Below, piece after piece: positions 1-7,437 of a stretch of DNA of 64,000 bases. Under the pieces are notes generated by a model. It ran no database searches. It was not told the DNA's origin and was given only the letters and a program-made list of their open reading frames with translations. The stretch lies in the NCBI GenBank assembly GCA_937934595.1, contig CALGZA010000019.1:1-64000 (forward strand), in the 5' to 3' direction. The position numbers and the translations under genes are program-made. Each line of letters opens with the position of its first letter. The first letter of the stretch is position 1. This DNA is from an uncultured Verrucomicrobiales bacterium. GTDB taxonomy: Bacteria > Verrucomicrobiota > Verrucomicrobiia > Verrucomicrobiales > Akkermansiaceae.

Positions 1-378
1 GTAGATTTTAGCGGCCTCGAGGCTGACTTCGGTGAAGAGTTTTGTGGTTCCATAAGCCGCTATTCTATCCAGTGTTCTACCTAGTGCGTCGTCATTAAAC
101 TGAGAGCTTTCAATGACTCTGCCAAACAAGATTTCGGTGTCCAGCTCATCATAAAATGACTCGACGTGATAGAGCGGACTTCTTGAGGAAACGGTATCTA
201 AGATCATCGCAAGCGTATTGGTCCCCATGTCGATGTTGGCTTTGGTCGGGATCGCTTGGTTTATGATGTCGATGATGCCAATTTTATGAGCAATGGCAGC
301 TACAGCCGGCAAGTGATCGAGAGATGTAGAGTGAATATCTTTGAACTCAGCAGGAGGCGAAAAGCGAGGATTTGTCAT
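1..378 (-). CDS. IS1634-family transposase, N-terminal part (cut by window edge)
   Basis: The minus strand is open from an ATG at 376-378 to the window edge (126 codons, no stop). The translation resembles the N-terminal DUF4277 region of IS1634/IS1549-type DDE transposases: LDHLPAVAAIAHKIGI near residue 20, TLAMILDTVSSRSPLY near 54, and GRTLDRIAAYG near 100. The catalytic DDE core would lie outside the window. The base composition is balanced, unlike the strongly C-over-G skewed DNA from about 1.3 kb onward, which fits a recent insertion. The IS boundary is not resolved; it should lie between 380 and about 620. The family call rests on remembered motif similarity, and intactness cannot be judged. 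Confidence 0.8.
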   Translation of the reverse strand, partial: MTNPRFSPPAEFKDIHSTSLDHLPAVAAIAHKIGIIDIINQAIPTKANIDMGTNTLAMILDTVSSRSPLYHVESFYDELDTEILFGRVIESSQFNDDALGRTLDRIAAYGTTKLFTEVSLEAAKIY

Positions 379-407
379 ACCTCAATAATGGGTCTTCCTC
401 AAAAAAG

Positions 408-436
408 TACAAGTTATTAATTTTATTTTACTTGTA
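408..436. repeat. Inverted repeat upstream of the IS1634 transposase
   Basis: A perfect 7-bp inverted repeat TACAAGT / ACTTGTA (408-414 and 430-436) encloses an AT-only spacer, 30 bp upstream of the transposase start. It could be an operator or a weak hairpin inside the element's leader. It is not convincing as the IS terminal repeat because the matching other end is outside the window. Confidence 0.25.
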
Positions 437-625
437 AGTAGTTCATTTAGAGTCGATTAAAATTATTGCATTTTTCAATCTAACAGGTGCGGAATGTGTG
501 TTAGAAGAATACATTCATATCAAATTCCTAGCATAGCCGACTCCACGGAGAGAGCAAACTTAGCGAATGGTTAAAGCCTTATAGTTGTCGTAAATATTGG
601 CAAGAAACACGCCATAGGTGGATAG

Positions 626-1129
626 CTACTGCGTATTGTCCTGATTTTTTTTGAAGATGCTAATACTGTCTATTTGTCCTTGTTTAGGGTTGAAATTTAT
701 ACTGATTTCTATGTCACCGGACATCCAAACTCCTCCGTTTCTGTGGCCGTTAGGATCAGGCTTACCTAACATCTTTATAAGATCTTTTTTAAGGCTTGTT
801 CGCTTGATATTAAATGGCAATGCTCCTTTAAAGTGTCTCCAGTGTTTTTTACCTATTTCCTCGGGCCAGGGAGAAATTCGTAGAAAGATTTTGAATATTT
901 TGTTTTTGCTGGACGTTAACGAAAAACTATTATCCTTGGAGCGAAAGAAAGCTAATACATGCTTTTTTGACTTTGATAACTTATGACTCTTAACCAAGCT
1001 TTGCACTTCAGAAGATGATATGTCTTTTCCAAGTATATTTTGCAACTCAGACCATTTCGGGCCCTCACTAGATAATGTTACAGTACTTAGCAGAAGTGAG
1101 AGGATTAGTGTTATTGTTAATGGTTTCAT
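626..1129 (-). CDS. Small secreted protein of unknown function
   Basis: 167 residues with a clear N-terminal signal peptide (hydrophobic residues 4-20, likely cleavage near TLS-SEG), so the product is probably exported. The mature part is lysine-rich. Its C-terminal half has the pattern LGKPDPNG..GGVWMSGDIEISINF..GQIDSISIF, a layout seen in small beta-rich proteins where a folded domain ends in short strands. I do not recognise a named family. The gene is AT-rich and lacks the C-over-G skew of the rest of the window, so it may belong to the same acquired segment as the neighbouring transposase. It stands alone; the next gene on this strand is 375 bp away. Confidence 0.6.
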   Translation of the reverse strand: MKPLTITLILSLLLSTVTLSSEGPKWSELQNILGKDISSSEVQSLVKSHKLSKSKKHVLAFFRSKDNSFSLTSSKNKIFKIFLRISPWPEEIGKKHWRHFKGALPFNIKRTSLKKDLIKMLGKPDPNGHRNGGVWMSGDIEISINFNPKQGQIDSISIFKKNQDNTQ

Positions 1130-1503
1130 TTGTATCAGAACTATTTGTTTATATTAATCTGGAGCAATTCATACCCGCACTACACAGCCAACAACCCAAA
1201 AACCACACTTCAGCAAAAATAGCATACTTCCTCAGAAAATCAGAAGTCACCTAGACCAAATATAAGACGCTCACAAAAAATTGGGAGAATGCGTAAAGAA
1301 TTTGCCTTTCACAAGTGGCGCATTGCCAGAGAAGTTTGGAACTGGCTTAGCATAAAAACAATGATACCCCAGATACAAAAGAATCTTTAATCTAAAAGTA
1401 TCTGGTAAAATGCCACGGCGCGGCTCAGAGCAACTCGCCCATACAGCCCAGTGAAAGATAAGTATCTAGAAGCTACCTTCACAGAGATACTCGCAGAGCC
1501 ACA
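1130..1503. other. Intergenic region; possible composition boundary
   Basis: This 374-bp gap marks the change from balanced DNA (left) to C- and A-rich plus-strand DNA (right). The only open frame is a 33-codon one at 1289-1390 (starting MRKEFAFHKW), with no usable ribosome site and no recognised family; I do not call it a gene. No tRNA, hairpin terminator or repeat was seen. The gap may mark the edge of an acquired segment carrying the transposase and the small secreted protein. Confidence 0.4.
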
Positions 1504-2079
1504 TCACTTCCGCAAAGCTTCTACATCATCATCACTAAGCACCACCCATTTGCCAGGCTCCAAATCACCCAAATCAAACTCTCCAATACTACAACGAATC
1601 AAACGCAACGTTGGATAACCCTGCTTAGCAGTCATGCGCCTTACCTGCCTGTTTTTACCCTCTTTAAGCTTCATCATCAGCCATGAAGAACGCTTGTCAG
1701 ACACAGAATCTACCGCAGGCTCCCTCTTACTCAGTTTACGAGGCTCCCCGCCTAACAACTGAGCATAACAAGGCAGCGTTACATGCCCCCTTATCTCCAT
1801 GCCCCCAGCAGCCAACTCACGCACATCCGTTAAACTAGGCTTGCCCTCCACCTGCACCAAATAAGTACGCTCATGCTGCTTATGAGGTCGTAACAAATCA
1901 GCCTCAAGCTGCTTCTCATCAGTTATCAATAATAACCCCTCAGAATCCATATCCAGCCTACCAACAGGCGTAAACTCAGGAGGCAAGTCGAAATCCCCAA
2001 GCGTCTTCTGACCAGGTTGATCCGGATTCTCATTAAACTGACTCAGAACCCCGTAAGGCTTGTGAAATGCTATAATCAT
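1504..2079 (-). CDS. rluE: 23S rRNA pseudouridine synthase, RluE type
   Basis: 191-residue member of the RsuA/RluE family, which isomerises uridine to pseudouridine in rRNA. Visible landmarks are the start FHKPYGVLSQF, the catalytic motif GRLDMDSEGLLLIT at about residues 41-54 with the nucleophilic Asp, and GKNRQVRRMTAKQGYPTLRL near 145-165. There is no N-terminal S4 domain, which together with length points to RluE (E. coli target U2457) rather than RsuA, RluB or RluF. It overlaps the upstream 338-residue gene by ATGA, implying translational coupling. The exact target base is inferred from the subfamily. Confidence 0.88.
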   Translation of the reverse strand: MIIAFHKPYGVLSQFNENPDQPGQKTLGDFDLPPEFTPVGRLDMDSEGLLLITDEKQLEADLLRPHKQHERTYLVQVEGKPSLTDVRELAAGGMEIRGHVTLPCYAQLLGGEPRKLSKREPAVDSVSDKRSSWLMMKLKEGKNRQVRRMTAKQGYPTLRLIRCSIGEFDLGDLEPGKWVVLSDDDVEALRK

Positions 2080-3092
2080 AATTTCAATAAATAATAAATG
2101 TGTGTCTCCGTGAGCTTGCCCATCGTATCGCAGCCACTAAAGGTATTCGTCTTGTGTATACGGTTCAAATCATTCGCCAAGCGTTTAATGTGCTCATCAG
2201 GTGCCAATTTCTCTTTACGCATGATCTTCAGTAAACCCCTCAACCTCCTCGACTCAGCTGTCGCCCTCTTTGCCATCTGTGATCTCTCCTCCTCAGCATA
2301 CTGGCGTATCGTTCGCCGATTCAACACCTTAAAACTAAGCCGTGTAATTTCCCTATTCGATCGAAAATTATAAGAATGATATACCTTACTCTTTCCCTCA
2401 TAACTCTGTTGATCAAAATCAATAGGCCTTACCCTATACTGAACCTCTTCAAAATCAGGTGTAATATCCACCACATAATTCACAGAACGCATGTCTCCCA
2501 ATAATCGTATAAAACAACGCTCATTAAACTTCACAAACTCCTTCGCTATTCGAACTTCATTGATCTTTTCATGTAACAAATAATCGCCCAGAAAAACATC
2601 TCCAGGCAACCCCGCTATATGATTTTCAATCAATGTATTACCATTAACAATATAGTTCATCCTATTCGGTGAAAGAAGATGCTCTAACTCTAATCCATAA
2701 ATCCGAGACGCATCAGCCACCTTCACATAATAATAATCAGAATTATCATTAAACTGATTCGTGATCTTTATCCTAAATGGCCGAGAATTACCAAACTCAC
2801 CCAGATCAATCCTATCAACAACCAAATGCTGATGATAAATACTCTCACCACCCACCTTTAACATAGCATAAATGCTAGTAAGCTTCACACGCAACTCCTC
2901 CATCACCTCAGGTGAATAGAAAACAGTCAACCATAACGTCTCTTCTCCATCCGGATCTTCATAAGGTATGGCCCCCATGTAACCAGTGAGATCATCATAG
3001 ATCAGGGGAATATCGGACTGACGTCCATAATGATACAAATAGTGCCTTAATGACACATCAATATCATACTGGGTCTTCCTGCGTGAAATCAT
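2076..3092 (-). CDS. Conserved hypothetical protein, possibly kinase-like
   Basis: 338 residues, no signal peptide or membrane segment, so cytoplasmic. I do not recognise a named family. Residues about 190-235 read FNERCFIRLLGDMRSVNYVV followed by YRVRPIDFDQQSYEG, an arrangement reminiscent of the catalytic loop (HxD...N) and metal-binding DFG-like segment of protein-kinase-fold enzymes such as HipA or aminoglycoside kinases; here GDMRSVN and IDFDQ would be the matching parts. The C-terminal 80 residues are basic and helical (KRATAESRRLRGLLKIMRK). The stop overlaps the rluE start (ATGA), so the two are probably co-translated. The kinase idea is an inference from a short pattern. Confidence 0.6.
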   Translation of the reverse strand: MISRRKTQYDIDVSLRHYLYHYGRQSDIPLIYDDLTGYMGAIPYEDPDGEETLWLTVFYSPEVMEELRVKLTSIYAMLKVGGESIYHQHLVVDRIDLGEFGNSRPFRIKITNQFNDNSDYYYVKVADASRIYGLELEHLLSPNRMNYIVNGNTLIENHIAGLPGDVFLGDYLLHEKINEVRIAKEFVKFNERCFIRLLGDMRSVNYVVDITPDFEEVQYRVRPIDFDQQSYEGKSKVYHSYNFRSNREITRLSFKVLNRRTIRQYAEEERSQMAKRATAESRRLRGLLKIMRKEKLAPDEHIKRLANDLNRIHKTNTFSGCDTMGKLTETHIYYLLKL

Positions 3093-3148
3093 GAAGCCCA
3101 GTATGTAAATAAATCAGTATCGAAAAAAGATAAAATAAACACCAAAGC

Positions 3149-4042
3149 TTAACTCACCTTCGCAAGCTTCTTCTGTGCCTTCTTAATCACAGAAGAAGAG
3201 CCCTTCGTATCCTTAGAAGCCCTCAAAAACTCAGCATAGTTTTCTGCCACAGAAGCATATTCATATGACTCAGTCTTGATATGCTTCTCATAAACAGCCA
3301 GTGACTTCTGGAATAGATCCTTAGCTTTCGCACCATCACCAATCTGAGCATAACAAAGCGCCAAATTAGAATATGACTGAGCAGTGTCAGGATGCTCCTC
3401 TCCCAGAATAGATAAGCGAGCCTCTAAAGCCATTGTATGCATCTCACGTGCCTGCCCATCACAGCCAGACTTAAGATACAGCGCACCTACATTATTAAAC
3501 AAAGTCGCAGTCTTCTCATGGTTTTTACCATACTCAGTATGACAAATCTCTAAACCCCTCAAAAACAACGTCTCAGCAGCATCCATATTGCCCAAACTAC
3601 GGTAAATAAAACCTAAATTATTACAAATATCTGCCACCTCTCTAATCTGCGGTGGATCCAAGATCTCATACATAGAAATTGCTCGCTCATAAAAAATAAT
3701 TGCCTCCTCATCATTACCTACAGAATCATAAAGCACACCAATGCTTGCACTAATACGCGCTAACATAGGAGCACAGTTCTCATTGCTGTTAAGCATTTCC
3801 AGAGCCTCTAAATAAACAACTCTCGCTTCTTCCAAATAGCTAAGCTGACGTAACAGATCCCCCTTGATTTCAAGTGTAGCCGCCAAGCTCACTATATCTT
3901 CAAAATCTCCAGTATTCGAGGTGCGCGCCTGATCAATCGCCGCATCTGATGCGCTCATCGCTTCCTCCCATTTACCCGCATTAGCTAACTCTAACACACG
4001 CTCAGAGAGCATTTCCAATAAATTACCTTTTCCTGATTTCAT
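3149..4042 (-). CDS. Tetratricopeptide repeat protein (kinesin-light-chain type)
   Basis: 297 residues made largely of TPR helical pairs spaced 42 residues apart, of the kinesin-light-chain/TPR_12 type: NNLGFIYRSLGNMDAAETLF, FNNVGALYLKSGCDGQAREM, YSNLALCYAQIGDGAKAKDL. No signal peptide or membrane segment. Such proteins act as protein-protein scaffolds; the partner cannot be read from the sequence. It lies 56 bp upstream of the 338-residue gene, so it may belong to the same transcript as rluE. The C-terminal tail (KGSSSVIKKAQKKLAKV) is basic. Confidence 0.82.
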   Translation of the reverse strand: MKSGKGNLLEMLSERVLELANAGKWEEAMSASDAAIDQARTSNTGDFEDIVSLAATLEIKGDLLRQLSYLEEARVVYLEALEMLNSNENCAPMLARISASIGVLYDSVGNDEEAIIFYERAISMYEILDPPQIREVADICNNLGFIYRSLGNMDAAETLFLRGLEICHTEYGKNHEKTATLFNNVGALYLKSGCDGQAREMHTMALEARLSILGEEHPDTAQSYSNLALCYAQIGDGAKAKDLFQKSLAVYEKHIKTESYEYASVAENYAEFLRASKDTKGSSSVIKKAQKKLAKVS

Positions 4043-4118
4043 ACTATTAAAATATATACAAAAACCTCCATGATAAAAGAAAATAGTTAAAAAAATAACT
4101 TATTTTTTAAAATATACC

Positions 4119-4652
4119 TCACCCATCAAACAAACCTTCGCAACTAACCCTACTCATCGGCAACCCTCCAAAAGCCCTCTTAAGACACTCATGCGGCCTA
4201 CTCCTACCATCCCACACCCCCAATAAAATAGCCAATTCCTTCTCATAATGAACCACAGCACTCCACTCCACTTCCTTAGCCGATAAATAACCAAATGCCC
4301 TAACTAACAAGCCATACGCATCATCATCTACCTCACCATCCTCCATCACATACTCCAATAAACCCGTAAAATAACCCGCCACCATCGTATTCTTATATAA
4401 CCTCCTAATCCCCTCCGCGTAATCTAAAACAACCAGCTCCCTCAATGCTCCAAGCTCGCTCTTAGAACTCGGAACCCAAGATAACTCCGCCCTGTAAAAT
4501 AAATCCAACTTTCCCGCAAAACTACTCTTTGGCCTCCTCGCCCCCTTAGCCACAGTCTTCACCAAGCCCACCCCCTCCACACACCATGTCACTATCAAAC
4601 TCGTCTCAGTCAACTTTGTCAGCCTAAGAATCACTCCATAACCTGTCCTCAT
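4119..4652 (-). CDS. recO: DNA repair protein RecO (short form)
   Basis: RecO helps load RecA on SSB-coated DNA in the RecFOR pathway. The N-terminal OB-fold signature is visible: GYGVILRLTKLTETSLIVTW, then GLVKTVAKGARRPKSSFAGKLDLFY, as in known RecO proteins. The product is about 177 residues against a usual ~240; the C-terminal zinc-binding cysteines of many RecO proteins are absent. A GTG at 4661 would overlap the upstream stop as GTGA; I prefer the ATG at 4652 because RecO proteins start close to the GYGVILR strand. It follows the DNA methylase almost without a gap, suggesting one transcript TerC-methylase-RecO. Confidence 0.8.
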   Translation of the reverse strand: MRTGYGVILRLTKLTETSLIVTWCVEGVGLVKTVAKGARRPKSSFAGKLDLFYRAELSWVPSSKSELGALRELVVLDYAEGIRRLYKNTMVAGYFTGLLEYVMEDGEVDDDAYGLLVRAFGYLSAKEVEWSAVVHYEKELAILLGVWDGRSRPHECLKRAFGGLPMSRVSCEGLFDG

Positions 4653-4657
4653 AACAC

Positions 4658-5884
4658 TCACTTAGATAGCAAAACAATCCGGTTCGTATTCGTCCCCTTA
4701 GACTTATTATCAACCCCCCAGCAATTCGCCGTCTTTGTAAACTCCTGCGCATTTATCATCACACCATGAACACTCAAACCAGCATCTAAAGCCGCCTCTA
4801 TCACCATATCCTCCAACATCACTTTAGCGCGCTTCACCTCACCCACCTCAAACGCCACCACACCATCACATGCCAATACCCGCTTAAGCTCCATAAAAAC
4901 CAAACGCATCTTCTCCACCCATGCCTGCTCAGAACGCAGCTTCGATATCGGAAGCTCAGAAGAATCTATTCCATTGAACCAACAACGTAACCAATTATCA
5001 GTCCGGTAATCCACAACATCCAAAAACGGTGGCGATGTCACCACCAACTTCACTGACCCATCAGCTATCCCCCCCGTATCCTCAGCACCCCCAACTGTAA
5101 ACAAAACATCAGAACCAGCCAACTCACGCTCATCAAACACAGTCAACTTACTCAACAATTGCTTAGACTTCTTCAAAATAATCGCCCTCACATCCTTCGT
5201 ACCAGGCACCTGACCACGCTTCTCATTTATAATCCGCTGCCTAGCAGCAGTCACAGCCTGATTCGGTGGCATCGTATAAACAGAAAAAAAGCCAGGAGAA
5301 TGACCCGTTAACCTATTAGTAGCCACCATCCTTACCCATCGGTCAACATCATCTAACTCACCAGCCTCCTCACGAGATAAAAAATAATACCGCAATGCAC
5401 AAATCTCACTCAACGTATCCGGATGATAAAACGCCAACAAATCAGCATCCTCAGCACCCCTTGAACCCTCACAAGAATCCAAAGAAACCTCAGCCAACCG
5501 CGCCACCACATCCTCCTGCCTCGGCGGCCTCAGACGCGGCTCACACAGTATCCTAGACAACGGATTTATATCATTCCCCACCACCCGCCTGCCCATCAGC
5601 GCAGCCTCCAACAGAGTAGTCCCTCGCCCCATAAATGGATCATACACCACATCACCAGCATCAGTCAGCCGCTCCACAAAAAAACGTGGCAACTGCGGCT
5701 TAAAACAAGCACGGTAAGAAACCTCGTGCAATGAATGAGCCACCCGCTGCTTAGACGTCCAGAACTCATTCGTATAAAAAGGAACCCGTAGCCCCCTAAC
5801 CTCCCTGTGGTCAACTAAAGTCCGCTCCCCAAACTCAGAAAAAACCCCTACTTCAGAAAAAAAACTCTCTAACTGGTTACGCAT
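4658..5884 (-). CDS. Orphan DNA methyltransferase (TSPPF type)
   Basis: About 408 residues. An S-adenosylmethionine motif DPFMGRGTTLLEAALMGRR with the following NDINP lies near residue 85-110, and a catalytic TSPPF motif near 280, the TSPPY-like signature of amino-methylating DNA methylases (N4-cytosine or N6-adenine). Motif I precedes the catalytic motif by about 190 residues, an alpha-class-like order. No restriction enzyme gene is near, so it is an orphan methylase or acts on another nucleic acid. The longest frame starts at 5908, but I prefer the ATG at 5884, which overlaps the terC stop as ATGCGTAA, a typical coupled junction. Target sequence unknown. Confidence 0.78.
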   Translation of the reverse strand: MRNQLESFFSEVGVFSEFGERTLVDHREVRGLRVPFYTNEFWTSKQRVAHSLHEVSYRACFKPQLPRFFVERLTDAGDVVYDPFMGRGTTLLEAALMGRRVVGNDINPLSRILCEPRLRPPRQEDVVARLAEVSLDSCEGSRGAEDADLLAFYHPDTLSEICALRYYFLSREEAGELDDVDRWVRMVATNRLTGHSPGFFSVYTMPPNQAVTAARQRIINEKRGQVPGTKDVRAIILKKSKQLLSKLTVFDERELAGSDVLFTVGGAEDTGGIADGSVKLVVTSPPFLDVVDYRTDNWLRCWFNGIDSSELPISKLRSEQAWVEKMRLVFMELKRVLACDGVVAFEVGEVKRAKVMLEDMVIEAALDAGLSVHGVMINAQEFTKTANCWGVDNKSKGTNTNRIVLLSK

Positions 5885-6752
5885 TTCTCTCTGCCTTCGC
5901 CTCCACACGAGCCTTCTCAGTTAGCAACTTCTTCTGATACCTAGTCTGCACAATATCAGTAATAACCAACACCCCTATCACAAAGTAAAATGTCGTCTTC
6001 GTCATCACCTGTATCTCCTCACCAAACAACTGCATCCCACCCAAATGCGCACCCTCAGTCAAAAGCATAATACCCACCACAAACAAAATAAACAGCCCCA
6101 GAACCTCATACATCCTATTCTTCTGCAAGAAATTAGAAACCTTATCAGCCAGCCATATCATCAAAATGCCAGATACCACTATCGCCACCACCATGATCCA
6201 CTCCACATACTGAACCCCTCCATCCACATCCTTATACTGAGCCAACGCCATCGCTGACAAAATAGAATCAAAAGAAAAAATCACATTCATCATCACTATC
6301 CATGTTATCACAGAAGCCACAGACTTCGGCTTCGAATCCACAGCATGACCATGCTCAATATGCATCATATGCATCACCTCCTTAGTCGCTGTATACAAAA
6401 TAAAAACACCTCCAAACAACACTATCAACGAATGCCCATTAAACGTCCCAGAAAACCAGTCACCCTCCACACTAAACAACGGCTTCTGAACCATACTAAT
6501 CAAATTCACCAATCCAAACAACAACACTATCCGTAACACTATCGCTATCCCTATCCCCAGCTTCCTCACTCGCGCCTGATCCCCCTCAGGTGCCCTCTTA
6601 GACTCCAGCGATATATACAACAAATTATCAAACCCAAGCACAGCCTGTAAAATTATTAGCATCACAAGTGTCCCAAGCTGAGCCAGAAACGCAGGCTCAC
6701 CACTCACAACCGAAGCAGAAGCACTAAGTAAAGTATGATAAATCATTTCCAT
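5877..6752 (-). CDS. TerC family integral membrane protein
   Basis: About 291 residues with seven or so hydrophobic segments. Family hallmarks are the acidic intramembrane motifs LGFDNLLYISLESKR near residue 40 and IFSFDSILSAMALAQ near 160, plus a histidine-rich loop (HMMHIEHGHAVD). TerC/Alx/YkoY proteins are implicated in manganese export or metal loading of secreted enzymes; the substrate here is inferred. A TTG at 6758 opens the frame, but ATG codons at 6752 and 6746 are more plausible. It heads a tight gene string with the methylase and recO. Confidence 0.88.
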   Translation of the reverse strand: MEMIYHTLLSASASVVSGEPAFLAQLGTLVMLIILQAVLGFDNLLYISLESKRAPEGDQARVRKLGIGIAIVLRIVLLFGLVNLISMVQKPLFSVEGDWFSGTFNGHSLIVLFGGVFILYTATKEVMHMMHIEHGHAVDSKPKSVASVITWIVMMNVIFSFDSILSAMALAQYKDVDGGVQYVEWIMVVAIVVSGILMIWLADKVSNFLQKNRMYEVLGLFILFVVGIMLLTEGAHLGGMQLFGEEIQVMTKTTFYFVIGVLVITDIVQTRYQKKLLTEKARVEAKAERNA

Positions 6753-7437
6753 GCCCAATATATGAAGACACTATACCCATTAATCAATAAAAAATCTCAT
6801 CAGTGAAAGAAACTTCAGTTCACATCAGTAAACTATAGCCATATTCAATCCATAACACCAAATGATTGAACGATAAAATACAGTTTCTCCCTACAATACA
6901 GACATTCAGACTATTCACACTAACCCACAAGACTACTAAAAAATCAACCACATCACAACAAGACAACCATCAACCAAAAAAAAGTTATGTCCCATCATCA
7001 AACACCAGAAACAACCCACAACCCAGATCACCAAAACCAACACAAAGCAAAAATCCGTCGTGTTCACCTCAATAAATCACTACTCATCAGCGCCAGCATA
7101 AGCTCACTAGCCCTAGCCGCCTGCCAAGCAAGCAAAAATATAACAACACTCAGAGAAAACACCAATCAAACTGCTACAAATCTCCACAAGAAATAATACC
7201 ATTAAAATAATGATTACATAGCACCAGAAAATCAAATGAACCATAACTAGCATAGCAAACAGTAAACACACAGCAGCCTCATCAACTCACGCCAGACAAA
7301 GCGAATGCTGCAATAATAGTTTGCCAAAAAAATCAGCCTTTCCACAAAAATAGATTCCTTAAAATCTCTATGAATCCAAAACAACTATGGAGATAGCATA
7401 ATCTACCCATACATCCCCTCCCCACCCAACACTCCCC
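6753..7437. other. Long intergenic region with one possible small lipoprotein
   Basis: 685 bp between terC and the first membrane gene. Apart from the possible lipoprotein at 6987-7196, the plus strand is A- and C-rich, and its other short open frames look like the by-product of low stop-codon density. No terminator hairpin or tRNA was seen. Confidence 0.4.
6987..7196 (+). CDS. Possible small lipoprotein
   Basis: A 69-codon frame. Residues 24-47 form an exported-lipoprotein pattern: a basic stretch KIRRVHLNK, a hydrophobic core LLISASISSLALA, then a lipobox ending in AAC at about residue 46, followed by QASKNITTLREN. This resembles entericidin-like small lipoproteins. The n-region before the signal core is unusually long if the ATG at 6987 is used; no ATG, GTG or TTG lies closer. 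The mature peptide would be about 24 residues. The strong strand skew makes chance frames common here, so support is modest. Confidence 0.33.
   Translation: MSHHQTPETTHNPDHQNQHKAKIRRVHLNKSLLISASISSLALAACQASKNITTLRENTNQTATNLHKK

Noticed and set aside
1289-1390. 33-codon plus-strand frame beginning MRKEFAFHKW
   Set aside because: Too short, no ribosome site at a usable distance and no recognised family.
4043-4118. AT-rich hairpin (AGTTA, A6, TAACT) as terminator of the genes upstream
   Set aside because: Only five A/T-dominated pairs; too weak to call.
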